Positions 32,813 to 44,116 of a DNA stretch of 64,000 nucleotides are shown here, piece by piece (the stretch's first letter is position 1; each line of letters opens with the position of its first letter). The stretch spans positions 248,001-312,000 of the forward strand of contig NOKP01000002.1 of NCBI GenBank assembly GCA_002682825.1, written 5' to 3'. Below the pieces are notes generated by a model that worked only from the letters and a program-made list of their open reading frames with translations, was not told where the DNA came from and searched no databases. This DNA is from Neonectria sp. B-13. Its lineage: Eukaryota > Ascomycota > Sordariomycetes > Hypocreales > Nectriaceae. The position numbers were made by a program, and so were the translations under genes.

Positions 32813-34187
32813 TAGCAAGTCTCGGGCTTTGGATGCTAGTGATTAAGCTTACGTTCTAGCCATTGTGATAGTACAGTAACTGGTTTCTTCTTGGCTGGGC
32901 AGTTGATCTAAGGAGTAGTCAGTCGGATTTAGATTGTCGGCTGTAGCTCAAAGGTCTCGTTATATAATTGCGGTACAGGCAATTAGAGAATGTCGATGAT
33001 CACTCCCATTCGCTGAAACAAGTTTTAAGCAAAGATCAATTAAGATTACGTATGCTTGTACATTTTTCATGACTCTCGATTTCCGATACAGGCCATTCGT
33101 ATATCAAAAAGGCATGTCAGGTCATTCTGACATTGGGTTGTGGATCAGACGATGCGCGTGCAGTGCCAAGTAAGATATTTCTGACACGGATCATCTCGAA
33201 ATTCACCTTATACGTATCCACCTCGTACGTCTTGGACCTCCGAGTTCGTACGTGCTAACCAAAAACCACGTCGAGTTCCCCAAAGGTGCGTTCCTTAGTT
33301 TCGGGAAGACGGAGAAGAGCCCTCATCAGGGGACACGAGATTACCGTGCCAGGGAAGGCAATGACACACCTTCGAGACCTAGCTTGTAATCGTCATCGTG
33401 CGACTGCCTGTTCAAAAAAGTATTTACCAGCTCCTGTCTTCGTGTGAATCATCATGGCGGCTTTATACTCGACACTCTCTCGTCAAATGCCGGAACCCAG
33501 GCAGACAAGCGTGTTCTCGGCCACTTCATACATCCAATTTGGGGCTGAGCCTGATCTGCCGAAGAAGACGCTTCGCCGAGGAAAGAATTGACATGAGACG
33601 TTCCCACTCCGAGGACCGTAAGCCGCCTTTTATATTAACGACTATATAAGCTGCCTCCTCGGAGAGCGCGGATTCCCCGCTTGTCGACACCGCCCGCTAA
33701 GTCATGTACGGAATTCTTCGTCGTTGACTAAGTGGCCCGAGCCGGGGTCTTTATATGATCAAGGTGGTTTCTCGTCATTCAATCATCAAGAGCAAATAAA
33801 ATAAAATGACCATGTCTCGGATACTGCCGTTGCTCCTTGCCGACTCACTTCGACAACCGTGTGCTGAAAAAGACGGTCAACGAGCTGGGGAGAAAGGCTA
33901 CCAATTGGACTTTATCAAATAACCCCACCGTCAAATTTGCAGATTGATCTTGCAAGTGAGTTAATTAATGCGGGTACTTTCAGCCTTTCGGATGACATGG
34001 CCCTAGTCAGCCCTTAAGATGACGGCTTGTGGATCCCATCACAGCGCCCTTTATCTGATCACACCTCTGAATGAGGATCGAGCCCGCTACTTAAGAAATT
34101 AGGTTCCGGTCGACAAAATCTTTTTTGCCGCTCACTACAACTCGAACGTATCATCTACTGTTTGGTTTTTCACCCTTCTTTATAACC
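32813..34187. other. Intergenic, 1.4 kb
   Basis: It should hold the promoter of the truncated GXWXG gene and that of the DAO-type oxidoreductase. No gene recognised; a plus-strand frame at 33398-33649 has no family resemblance. Confidence 0.5.
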
Positions 34188-35393
34188 ATGTCTACCACGC
34201 CCGAGACAGTTCTCATCGTCGGTGCTGGCATTGTCGGCTCGGCTTTAGCCCACTTCTTGTCCTCATCCTCCGTTCAGCGAAAGATCACGATAGTTGATCG
34301 CTCTATCAACCCCCTTGTCGGATCCACTGGCCATGCCCCTGGATTCATCGGACAATTCAACGAGTCGGAAGTCCTTACCAGCCTCGCTGTCAAGACTGTG
34401 TCAGAATACACCAAGATCCCCGGTGGTTTCGACCCCGTGGGCGGGCTCGAGGTTGCTTTCGAAGCTGCTGGGATCGACAGACTGAAATTGCGACGCGAAA
34501 ATGCGACCAAATTGGGGCTTCGGGCAGAAATGATCAGTATCCAGCGCGCCAGAGAGCTCGCACCGCAGCTGGTAGATGGTTCTCGCCTGGGAGAGGTGCT
34601 GCATTTCGCGACAGATGGAACTGCAAATGCGGCCAGGATCACTTCATTTTACTTGGAGCAGGCAAAGAAGACCGGTGTGCAATGCGTGCAGGGAGACGTC
34701 AAAAAGCTCCTCATCTCGAGAGGCCGCATCAACGGCATCGAAGTTCAAGACGGTGCGTCCAGCTTCAAGCTAGAAGCCGACAGAGTGGTATTGGCTACTG
34801 GGATCTGGGCTCAGGATTTGTGTCGGGATCTTGACTTCCCAATCCCTGTTGTCCCAGTTGGGCATCCTTACACACACGGTCGGTCTCGACAGCCGAACTC
34901 ATCCAAGTTGCCTTTCGTCCGATGGCCAGAGCATCACGTTTACGCAAGGGATCATGGAGATCGTTACGGAATGGGGACTTATGACCACCAACCTGTTCAT
35001 TACAAGCCCACGAACGGCACAGCCATTGGGGATTGGATTTCCGATTTTGAGGAGCCTTTGAAAATAGCCAGAAGTTTCCTGCCACAAGCCTCCAGAGACG
35101 ATTTCGAGGATGCGACACGCTTCAACGGCATCTTCTCCATGACCCCTGACAACATGCCGCTGGCTGGCCAAGTCCAATCCGTTCAAGGACTGTACATGGC
35201 TGTGGCTGTTTGGGTTACTCATGGGGCAGGCACTGCCAAATTCCTCACTGAGCTGATGGATGGACTACAAGTGGATCAGAAGACGCAAAATGCTTTGGAT
35301 CCAGAGAGGTTCCGAGGACAGGAATCTTCGTCTCTGGAGAAACAGTCATTGTCTGGATACAACGAAATTTACAAGACTGCAGAGGCTCTGTAG
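34188..35393 (+). CDS. FAD-dependent oxidoreductase (DAO family)
   Basis: A single-exon gene of 401 residues beginning MSTTPETVLIVGAGIVGSA. The dinucleotide-binding GxGxxG motif is GAGIVG at residues 12-17, and the acidic end of strand two is IVDRS. Further DAO-fold landmarks are STGHAPGFIGQFNES, the VVLATGIWAQDL strand and the C-terminal FNGIFSMTPDNMPLAG followed by VTHGAGTAKFLTELM. These place it with sarcosine/dimethylglycine/D-amino-acid-type oxidoreductases that oxidise C-N bonds and reduce FAD. The sequence is closest in style to dimethylglycine-oxidase N-domains. No peroxisomal SKL signal is present at the C-terminus (ends AEAL). An upstream in-frame stretch exists, but ATG 34188 directly precedes the Rossmann strand. 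Confidence 0.9.
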   Translation: MSTTPETVLIVGAGIVGSALAHFLSSSSVQRKITIVDRSINPLVGSTGHAPGFIGQFNESEVLTSLAVKTVSEYTKIPGGFDPVGGLEVAFEAAGIDRLKLRRENATKLGLRAEMISIQRARELAPQLVDGSRLGEVLHFATDGTANAARITSFYLEQAKKTGVQCVQGDVKKLLISRGRINGIEVQDGASSFKLEADRVVLATGIWAQDLCRDLDFPIPVVPVGHPYTHGRSRQPNSSKLPFVRWPEHHVYARDHGDRYGMGTYDHQPVHYKPTNGTAIGDWISDFEEPLKIARSFLPQASRDDFEDATRFNGIFSMTPDNMPLAGQVQSVQGLYMAVAVWVTHGAGTAKFLTELMDGLQVDQKTQNALDPERFRGQESSSLEKQSLSGYNEIYKTAEAL

Positions 35394-35523
35394 TCGAGTA
35401 TAGGATCATAGCGTTATCATGATGAGCATCTCCAACGCGGATCTTTTCGCAGGGTTAGCAGGAATTAGAGGTAGAGAAGCGGCACGAAAAATCATATCAG
35501 GGACAGGAGCATTTCATAGGTAT

Positions 35524-35926
35524 TCACTCCTCTGTAAATAAAGATGCACCCAAAAATACGAGCAGTTTAACACGACTTACTATTTCCTTGTTGATGGCGG
35601 TAATGAGCTCAGCAGTGAAGACTGAGGCTGTGGTGTCTGCCACGGCGACTGGGTGGCCAAGCACAACGTCAAAGTCAGCCGCTGTGATGGTGCTGTTGCC
35701 ATCAAGAGCGCCAAGCCATCTATGAAGATCAATAATGAGTAGACGGTCTCGTAGCAGTAACCCTAACTCACTTTTTACGACATAGTTGAACCCACTGCTG
35801 AGAGTAATTTGGATCTTCGTAGACGATATCCCAGCCGTAGTATATGTGGTCATAGCCGAACTTCAACAGAGCGTGTTGGAAAGACTCGATGGCGGAGCGA
35901 GGTATGCCAACGCACAAAAGCTCCAT
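35524..35926 (-). pseudogene. Truncated sulfotransferase-family gene
   Basis: Exons 35926-35772 and 35719-35524 (52-bp intron) give at most 116 residues: MELLCVGIPRSAIESFQHAL, FGYDHIYYGWDIVYEDPNY, then ADFDVVLGHPVAVADTTASV and FTAELITA. This is the N-terminal half of the fungal Sulfotransfer_4-type family, usually 220-280 residues, where P-loop-like PRSATESL and the D-x-x-LGHxVAVTD segment occur. The expected YPxAKVxLxxRD region is missing; the frame ends shortly after. In the first motif Ala-Ile replaces the usual Thr/Ala-Thr, and N-terminal residues before the ATG (IEPPKRTRTKP) are in frame without a start. It looks like a degenerating gene. Confidence 0.65.
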
Positions 35927-36438
35927 AGGTTTGGTGCGTGTACGCTTTGGCGGTTCTATCAAGAAGTACTCATAGTTCTCAAGAAGTCAATACCACCGGC
36001 TATTTAGGCTTGCTATGTTGCAGAGGGAATTAAAATCATGTCGGTGTTGAATTGCTAGAAGACTTGGGGAGTGATGACTGATGATCAATAAAGGCACAGA
36101 AAGTAAGTAGGTTAAGAAACCTCATTTGACACGAACTTTGTGTGATTTCAATAAAGAACTTATCGGGTGGTAAGGCGAGCCTTACAGGGAACTTAATCAC
36201 CACTTCACTCGGGCGACCGTTCTTCAAAAAGCCCTGCTATGGCCTGATAGTGGCATTGATGGACTCGGAGTATAAAATATTACTGGGCTCTATAAGTCTC
36301 ACGAACTGCTTTAATGATAAGAGCCTTCTTCTAGGTCATCAATAATATTGGTAATAGAAATGACGCATCTCCATGTCGTACAGCCGGGCCTTAAGATATG
36401 CGTATATCTCCAAGCCTTTAACCGAAGCCTTCTAGCCA
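35927..36438. other. Intergenic, no supported gene
   Basis: This 512-bp stretch lies between the sulfotransferase remnant and the F-box-like gene, both on the minus strand. Only short frames occur. Confidence 0.5.
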
Positions 36439-37809
36439 TCAAGAGCCAGACTTGATCTTGGTGAGTGAGAACACAACTTCTTTGTCCCTAAAGACTTCTT
36501 CGATCTCATCGGTATCAGCCTCCCCTAGATTTAAGAGCTCTACCGTTTCAAGCTTCGGGAAACGATCGGAGACAACGTTGGCCATTACTTTGACGCTGTT
36601 CAGAAGTCTCCGCGGGTCAGGGCCAGAGACACCCCGTCTCAGCCGTAGCGAGCGCAAGCTAGCCGGCAGCATAGACACTAGCAGCATGTCATCCGGGTCC
36701 AGAAACGGCCCGATAGGGACAGGGACAAGGTTGCCTCCAGCCATTCTCATCATTTGTCTGCCGAAGGGGTTTCCATGGCTCAGAAGACACCGAGTATCGA
36801 GAGTTAGATGCTCGAGATGCGTCATATCGGTGAGCGATCGTATCATGGCGTCGTCCTGAAGCTGGTTTTCGGATATGAACATCTCATTCAGGTCGATTTC
36901 AAGACTTTTGAGAGTTGGTGCGTGTCGGATGATGGCGAGTTGTGCTTCTCTCCCATTGCAACTATCTGATCCAACCGTCGAGCCACCAGAAATGTACGTG
37001 AATCGATCGAGAAGAGGACAGGCCGCGAGAACGATGGGAAGTGACTCGGCACTAAGTACACTGTTGATTAGATGCAAGTCGGTAACTGCAGGAAAGACGA
37101 AGTTCGAAGCCGCAGTGCGCTCTTCCTCTACTAAAGCATGGCAGGTGATGTTCTTGAGATTCGGCGCAGCAGTGCTGAGAGATTCGAGATGCCAGAAATG
37201 CAAGCCACCCTGAGTGTCCCCGTGGCAGGCGACCAGAAATTTGAGACGCATCAGCGAGTTTGGTTTGGACAGCAGACAGATGGGTCGGTAATAGCTCGTC
37301 GTGTATATCTCCTCGAGATTTGGGCACAAGGAGATGATGATGGCGTTAATCAAGGTACCTGAAACCCCTTCCCCCTGCGTATCGGTACGCACCCACCACC
37401 ACTCGTTGTCTGTTTCATAGGCCCCAGGGCCAGCTGCAAGGAGAGCTCCAACCCTCTCGTTGTGTACAGCCAAAACTTCAGGTGGAACCGCCTTACGGTA
37501 CTCGATGAACCAGTCATCGTCCGTTAAAAACCGCACATGTTGGGCCAAGTCCGGCCGCTCGAGGAGGGTGCGCGCAAACAGTTCGGGTTTTCTGGTTGTC
37601 GGCCGGTGATATAGTCTGGGTGTAGCGATGGCGTTGAGGGTCTTTGAAGTGAGGCAGAGACTAGCCAAGGCGGCGACGCCTTGGGTGTTGCCAAAAGCCG
37701 GGTTGTTGGAGTACCAGTAACTATCGTGGGAGCCGGTCTCGTGAGGAGTACAGTGAAGACACAGAGCCTCGACTAAGTCTTCAAGGGGGAGATCTAGGAA
37801 TGAAGGCAT
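36439..37809 (-). CDS. F-box/leucine-rich-repeat-like protein
   Basis: A single-exon gene of 456 residues. It starts MPSFLDLPLEDLVEALCLHC, an F-box-like motif (LPxExxxxI...C), followed by LASLCLTSKTLNAIATPRLY, the CLVSKxxxxxAxPxLY pattern typical of fungal F-box proteins. The rest contains irregular leucine-rich repeats (LKNITCHALVEE, TLKSLEIDLNE, LEHLTLDTR, SLRSLRLRRG, KLETVELLNLGE). F-box proteins bring substrates to SCF ubiquitin ligases through Skp1; the LRR part would bind the substrate. No substrate can be predicted. It is divergent from the HET-domain gene across 739 bp. Confidence 0.82.
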   Translation of the reverse strand: MPSFLDLPLEDLVEALCLHCTPHETGSHDSYWYSNNPAFGNTQGVAALASLCLTSKTLNAIATPRLYHRPTTRKPELFARTLLERPDLAQHVRFLTDDDWFIEYRKAVPPEVLAVHNERVGALLAAGPGAYETDNEWWWVRTDTQGEGVSGTLINAIIISLCPNLEEIYTTSYYRPICLLSKPNSLMRLKFLVACHGDTQGGLHFWHLESLSTAAPNLKNITCHALVEEERTAASNFVFPAVTDLHLINSVLSAESLPIVLAACPLLDRFTYISGGSTVGSDSCNGREAQLAIIRHAPTLKSLEIDLNEMFISENQLQDDAMIRSLTDMTHLEHLTLDTRCLLSHGNPFGRQMMRMAGGNLVPVPIGPFLDPDDMLLVSMLPASLRSLRLRRGVSGPDPRRLLNSVKVMANVVSDRFPKLETVELLNLGEADTDEIEEVFRDKEVVFSLTKIKSGS

Positions 37810-38548
37810 CGCGCCGAGTTTCAGCGAGCGTCGGTGTTTGTCTTGCCTTGGTCAGATTGGATTGAGGTCGACGATTAACAGCTGACGGAGTGATACCCCG
37901 CATCACGAGAACAAGGTGCAGCACAGACCACATGTATTATGGTAACAGAGGATGGCCAAGAGTTGTTTGTGCTGCTGAAGTAGTACAATGATAGCAAACT
38001 GCGATGCCAGCTTCAGCTTTAACCATGAATTTTGTCCCGCAAGTCCCTCTAAGTGCCCGAAATCTTCAACACTGCGGCGCAGGCAGCTCAGGGCGGTCGC
38101 GGCCCATCCAAGTGTTGGGCTGAGAGTTAATAAGAGGCAGGGAGAGAAATGGGATGAATATCGGATCCGGTTCTTTGTATGTGGTCAAGACATACATGAG
38201 ACTATTGGCAAAATGACAAGCCACATGGATCCTACAACCGCCAAGTAATAATATCCAACAATCGCCACTGTCTGCCTACTAGATGCGTGTGGAAGCTGGC
38301 CTCTCAACGAAAACAAGGCCAGCAGTCACCTGACAGCCCCGCCCGCTAGACGGACATAGCTGCTGAGTCATTGACTATATCGGCTACAATAGAGCAGAAA
38401 ATTGAAACTGAGCTGATCCATTTCTTCAGTTTTATGCATTCTCAACTAGTCATTTCTTACTGCTCGATACGAACTAGATCATCACTGTTTCACCACGCGC
38501 CTGCCTACTATGCTGAAGATTATCCAAGGCAGATTATTTTGAATCAAC
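37810..38548. other. Divergent promoter region between F-box-like and HET genes
   Basis: The two flanking genes start at either end, so this stretch should hold both promoters. No coding sequence recognised. Confidence 0.55.
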
Positions 38549-40408
38549 ATGGATAATAGGGACGCCATCTCTCAAAGAGAGTATGCGTACACTCCCATAC
38601 TGCATCCTGACGCGATACGGTTGATGGTTTTACACCCCGCGGCATCGTTCGAATCGTCCCCTATCAAGGTCTCTCTGTACGAGCAGTCCCTCGACTCCTG
38701 TCCCAAGTTTGGAGCTCTGTCTTATACGTGGGCATCGGAAGATGGCGACTCTTCCCGGTCCAAGCGTTTGGAGTGCGGAGAATCTTTCATCAGAGTTACC
38801 ACAAACTGCGAAGCTGCACTTCGCAGACTCCGCAGACCCGTGAATGTCCAAATCCTATGGGTCGACGCAATTTGCATTGATCAATCGAACAACGACGAAA
38901 AGAGTCTCCAAGTCCCAATGATGCGCCAAATATACAGCTCGGCAAACTGGGTCTCCCTGTGGATGGGCGAGGCATCTTCAACGATGGATGAGGAAACATC
39001 ACAACCACTTTCAGACCTGGGGATGGATTTCATCCATGAGTTGGCGATCGAAATGGAGGAACGAAAGAACCGCGGCCTCAATATCCCCGATGGTACTCTT
39101 TATCAGGAAATCGTCAAAGCCCGAACAGCCTACGATGATCAAGGTGCTGCAGCTTTCACACCGCGCGTCCGAGGGTTCTGGGAGATCCTTCGTCGAAGTT
39201 GGTGGGGGCGGCTATGGACAATGCAGGAGCTAGCCCTCGCAGAATCGGCCGTCCTTATGTGTGGAAGTAAATTGGAGGCCTTCGACAACATTGAAACTGT
39301 CATCACTGGCTTGGTGAGGCAACATCTAGACCGACCAATCGAGGAATTCGAGTTCAATACAGCCTTTGTAACGCCTGCTTTCACCCAGTTTTTCATGCGA
39401 GATTCCATGAAAAGAGTTAAACTCAATATGGACCCATATGAGAATGCCGGACCAGGACAAAAGGCCCGCCAGATCCTTGACGTCACTTTCAACCTACGAG
39501 CGACTGACCCCCGAGATAAGATATACGGAATCCTGGGCTTTTTTGGCGATTCGGAATCCGATCCCCAGAACATATTCCCTCGCCCAGACTACTCAAAGTC
39601 GGCAGCTGAGCTCTATACTGATGTCTCCCGAGCGATAATTCTAAAATCTCAGAACCTAGATATCCTGGGCACATGTTATGGCTTTCTTCAGACGAGCATC
39701 CCCGATCTACCGTCTTGGGTTCCGTCTTGGAATGACACCCCGCTGAAGTTCTTTTCCGAAGAAATTTTCAGCGCCTCAAACGACACGTCTATTATACACG
39801 AAGATTCCGCAGACAGTCAATCATTGATGATCAAAGGCAAAATAGTCGACGTTGTGAAATATGCGAGCCCGATGCCGGATAGTCTAGAGTATGGTGAGCT
39901 AGAATGTGCCAGACTATGGCGTCAATGGTCCGAAACAGCCTTCTCGCTCCAATCCTACCCAACTGGAGAAAGTGTAGCACATGCCCTCATGCACACACTG
40001 TGTTGGGGGAGCAACGTAGCTTATACGCGTTTGGAATCGGGAGAGTATGAGGCAAATTTCGATACCTGGATCAACATTATTCAGTCCACAAATTCCCTGG
40101 AAGAAGTTGCGAAGGCTCTCTTTAAGGATCCCATCGCCTACACATATTCCCACAGAGTCTCGTCCATGACTTGGGGAAGAACACTGAATGTGACAGAGAA
40201 ATTATACTTGGCTTCAATGCCAGTAACAGTCGACCCCGGTGATCAGATTGTTATATTCAGTGGCGGAAAGCTGCCCTTTTTAGTCAGACCTACTGGTAAC
40301 AAGTTCAAACTTGTTGGGCCTTGTTATGTGCACGGTATTATGAACGGAGAAGCTTTCCCAACTGGCGAGATGGACCCCTGCGACTTGGAATGGTTTACAC
40401 TCTGTTAA
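38549..40408 (+). CDS. HET-domain (heterokaryon incompatibility) protein
   Basis: An intact single-exon gene of 619 residues. The HET domain spans about residues 54-240: FGALSYTW at 54-61, ILWVDAICIDQSNNDEK, MMRQIYSSANWVSLWMG, and later WWGRLWTMQELALAE, all classical HET motifs. The C-terminal half holds the usual fungal HET-protein features: RATDPRDKIYGILGF, PDYSKSAAELYTDVSRAII and LPSWVPSWND. HET domains act as cell-death effectors in allorecognition and are related to TIR domains. No NACHT or repeat sensor domain is fused, so the trigger is unknown. The start ATG has an A at -3 and no upstream in-frame coding. Confidence 0.95.
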   Translation: MDNRDAISQREYAYTPILHPDAIRLMVLHPAASFESSPIKVSLYEQSLDSCPKFGALSYTWASEDGDSSRSKRLECGESFIRVTTNCEAALRRLRRPVNVQILWVDAICIDQSNNDEKSLQVPMMRQIYSSANWVSLWMGEASSTMDEETSQPLSDLGMDFIHELAIEMEERKNRGLNIPDGTLYQEIVKARTAYDDQGAAAFTPRVRGFWEILRRSWWGRLWTMQELALAESAVLMCGSKLEAFDNIETVITGLVRQHLDRPIEEFEFNTAFVTPAFTQFFMRDSMKRVKLNMDPYENAGPGQKARQILDVTFNLRATDPRDKIYGILGFFGDSESDPQNIFPRPDYSKSAAELYTDVSRAIILKSQNLDILGTCYGFLQTSIPDLPSWVPSWNDTPLKFFSEEIFSASNDTSIIHEDSADSQSLMIKGKIVDVVKYASPMPDSLEYGELECARLWRQWSETAFSLQSYPTGESVAHALMHTLCWGSNVAYTRLESGEYEANFDTWINIIQSTNSLEEVAKALFKDPIAYTYSHRVSSMTWGRTLNVTEKLYLASMPVTVDPGDQIVIFSGGKLPFLVRPTGNKFKLVGPCYVHGIMNGEAFPTGEMDPCDLEWFTLC

Positions 40409-41050
40409 GTTAGACAATCAGGAGTAATTGAACATCTCACCAATTTCAACCTATATTATTCATTCGAAATGGATCCCGACCAAGACTAACAATGCTTGAT
40501 TCATTAGAAATATGTCAGTGGCGTTAAAGATATTCTCACGTTGCAAACCAGGGATGTCCTTCAGAGCCTTCCTCACGCCCTCAGCAGTCCAGGGCTGGTT
40601 TGGTAACTTGTTTCGTTTTTAGCTTTCTTCCTTTCACCCGAAAGAATACGACAGACACCCTTTCTGAGATTCTAGTTCAGGCAGTTAGCTTTTTGACAAC
40701 AAGGAAGCAAGTCACTGCGAAGAAGCATACAAAATGGCGATAACCGGTTTACGACCTCATACATACCAACGGGTATCTCAGCAAGAAAGAGTGCCATGGG
40801 CTATAATTTAAAGTCCTATTAACGAAGAGGTCGGCTATTTGGGGGATGAGAGGATTAAGTAATCACTAAAAATAATTTGCGGGATCTGGGAGCCGATATT
40901 TAGGGTAACTCTTCTACCAAAAAACATGATCGTGATTGATTCTGTACGTTGTCTCGAAGTGTGGCCTTTGAGGCAATTCCAAACCGAAGCCGAGACTTCC
41001 GGCTTTGAGCTTAGCGCGATGTAGCTTCTCTAACCCTAAGCGTCTCATAT
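40409..41050. other. Convergent spacer
   Basis: HET (+) and S15 hydrolase (-) genes end on either side of this 642-bp stretch; no gene is recognised in it. Confidence 0.55.
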
Positions 41051-42922
41051 CTACACTGGGCTGACAATAGGAAGTAACAGGCCGCTATTATAGTTGCCAC
41101 CAATCCAGATCCTGACTTCCCCAAAGCTATGAGACGGTCCTTTGAACTGAGTGATGTTGTCTGCATCTGTAAATGTAGTACCCTTAACAACCAGACGAAC
41201 AGATTCCCCAGCTTGCCATATGGTACTACTTGGCCATAGTTCGATATCCACCTCCGCAATATCCTTTGGTTGAAGCCACAAACGTCTTCGATGGAGATGA
41301 ACAGGCCTTTCAGGGGTGCTGGCTGATAGATCAAGTTCACGATGCGAGGCACGCAACCAGCCGAAAGCCGCGGCCGCTTCCAACTGCTGCGTGGAATGAT
41401 AGAATTTTACTTCTCTTCCGTCCTTGTCTATCTTCTGGATGGCCACGAAGAGATCAACATCCGGGAAGTGCAAAGTTTGGATAAAGAGCTTCACAGACGA
41501 GTAGCCCGAGATCTCGGTTGTTCGGTCAAGAACGAGGTCAAAAATTGCTTCGGAGTCAGGTTTATGTGCCAGAAATGTCACGTAGCTTGGCTGTTGGCTG
41601 CCAGGGGTAGACATGGAGAACGAGGTGAGTTTGCCATCGGGGCCAAGCTCATACCTCGTGTGTTGTGCTTTCGGGGGGAAGTCGACCTCGGACCGTCGAA
41701 AGCTTCGACTGGCTGATGTTCGAACATCAATCTCAACTCTTGGCCATTGGTCCACTGTGTTCCTAAGTCCTTTGAGGTACCGATCCCAAAACTGCCGCTG
41801 CTTCTGGATATTTTCTTCTCTGTAAAATTCACTCCACTCGCGACCTCCCTGCGTCACATTAGCGATTGGGGTTTTTTGTGGTGCTAGGATTTCCGTGGCA
41901 CGAACGTGTATCTGGAGATATTTCTGGCGAGACGATATCTTCTTCCATGCTTCGATAGTGCCACGCAGATGCAATCCAAGTGACGACCATCCTGTCACAG
42001 AGAAAACTGGGATGTCGATTAGGCTCCAGTCCACGACTTTCGATTGCCAATACTCGTCAAAAAGAGGATGCTCAATGCTGGCCACGGCATGATCCTCGCT
42101 AGCAGTTAGCCCATTCCCAGTCATGTTCATCCAGAAATGCTGGAATGGCACGTTGGGAATTCCCCCGGGGCAGTTGACCTCACGGTAAAGATCCGAAATA
42201 CCTTCCCAGATCATAAGAGCTTTCAAGTGAGGCGGCTTCAGCACGGCTGTTTGGTACGCCGACATGGCAAAGTAGGATACACCACCTCCCCAGCCTACAC
42301 TGCCAGTCGACCTTTTGCAATCAGCAGGGGTCTTTAGCACAATATAGCTTGACTTGGAGGCTTACCAGGGTTGTTGAGCAATCCACTCCACAATGTCGTA
42401 TCCATCTCTGCCTTCCTCTGGGGAAAGAAAAGTGGAAGCTGTGCCTTCAGACCACCAAGTCCCTCGAGGATCTACGCAAAGCAAAGAGAATTGCCACTTG
42501 CCGCACCACTGCAATGGGTCCGGTAGTTCCCATTTCGTGTATTTACTGAGTTTCTCCCAGTCAACTCCCATATTCTGAAACCTCTCCCTCGGCACTGCTC
42601 CATGCTTTCCGAAAGGCGCGAACAAGACAATCGTTGGGGACTTCTCCGTAATATTTAGATCTGGTTGATACAGGTCGGCATATAGAGTGATGCCATCTCG
42701 CATCCTGATTGGAATGTCCTTATGAAGGAGAACCTCGCCTGCATCGAGCTTTGTGGTTTCTTGCTTCAAGGGTGGTGCTGGCTGCATTGGTGGCAGTACC
42801 TGACGAACTATTAGACAGGGTCTTCTTCAGAGCTTTATCTTCTGGTCGAATCTGAGACACACCTGCTGAGGATGGGTAGATTTCCGGTAGAAAGGAGCAA
42901 AGTCCTCCGTATGAAGCCCCAT
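41051..42922 (-). CDS. S15/CocE-type alpha/beta hydrolase
   Basis: Three exons on the minus strand (42922-42863, 42799-42366, 42311-41051; introns 63 and 54 bp) encode 584 residues. The N-terminal hydrolase part shows IRMRDGITLYADLYQP, LLCVDPRGTWWSEG, and DGYDIVEWIAQQPW joined by splicing to STGSVGWGGGVSYFAMSAYQ, where S177 is the expected nucleophile (GxSxx motif). The C-terminal 230 residues form the jelly-roll of X-Pro dipeptidyl-peptidase/cocaine-esterase proteins (LVLDRTTEISGYSSVKLFI, LWPSSTIWQAGESVRLVVKG). At the usual GWxD position the sequence is GWSSLGLH, so the acidic member of the triad is not where bacterial CocE has it. Family members hydrolyse ester or prolyl bonds. It is divergent from an MFS exporter gene, suggesting coupled degradation and transport. 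Confidence 0.88.
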
Positions 42923-44116
42923 GGTGACCAAATCGACTGGTACTCGGTGTTGCTGGAGATGAAAATTGAAATGATTAGGCAACCAAGCTGGTCATAATAT
43001 ATGTGCGAAAGAGCTGACCAACCGGAAAGCTGTTCATTTAGTCTCATCAAGAGCGACGCCGTCCAGCATGACAGGCCAATCGGCTCGCGTTCTTCGGCTC
43101 GGGTTGTGGCCACGTCCGGGAATTCCGAGATTCACGCACGCGACCGGGTTGAAAGCTACGAGGGAGAATGGGATCATCTCCACGCAAGCTTCATCATGAC
43201 CTTGTCATTGGTTCACCCCCCACTGCCGTGGATGGGGGTAAGAACCAAATAGGCATACCGAAAACTCCATTTTATGCGCCGTCCGTCACAGCAACATGGG
43301 AGGCACAGTTAACTTAAGTCATGGGGCTGTTCCGGTTCGAGCCAGTATCTTCGACCATGACGCTTGTCCGCCCCTTGGACCTTAAAGTGGTTCCGCATTA
43401 ATGTCAATAGCCTTTTAGTTGTCCGTTCCGTCAACGGCTATGAGCTTCATTCCGCACGCCGAAGCAAGCCGATGACACCAACGTCTCTATGGCGGTTCGA
43501 GGGCTTGCATCTTGCTCGCTGTCGCAACAATTCCATTCCGTTCAGCACCAACTGAGTACTGCGTCCAGACGATTTACAGATTCTGCCCCTAGGGATTGCA
43601 GCTGAAGAGCACATCCGAGTCCTTGGACCGCATGTTGCGGCAACAATGTCATCGGACATGGAGGAGCTCCGGTAGTAAGACCAAGTAAAATACAGCGGGT
43701 TCTCTTCAAGGAATGATCTTGACCTAGGTCGGCAGCTTGTTGCTGGACTCTGGAGATTTTATCATCTCCGAAAACACCGAACTCAATCAATCCATCGTCT
43801 GTTGTGTCTGTCGAGCTACACGAGATGTCACTACCTCTACACTCAGAGTCAGGTACTAAAATGTACTTCCCCGCACCCCGCGACTCGGCTTATTTTGTGG
43901 AGGCTGGGGTAGTCTCACAACATCCGTTACAGATCCCGACGGCTGTTCTCCTATTGGACGCTGGTGCCCATCCTGCCAGACTACTTAAGCGACCAAAAGC
44001 TCCCTGAAAAATCAAGCAAAGAAGCGTTACGCTTCTTAGTCTTAATCCACATTCATCTTTGTTGTTGCCTTATTCTCAAGGGACTCTACAAATTGCTAGC
44101 AGATTTCGAAAGCCAA
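42923..44116. promoter_or_regulatory. Divergent promoter region of hydrolase and MFS exporter
   Basis: The S15-type hydrolase and the nine-exon transporter point away from each other across this 1.2 kb, the arrangement often seen for co-regulated pathway genes in fungi. No operator-like repeat is obvious by eye and no coding region is recognised. Confidence 0.5.
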
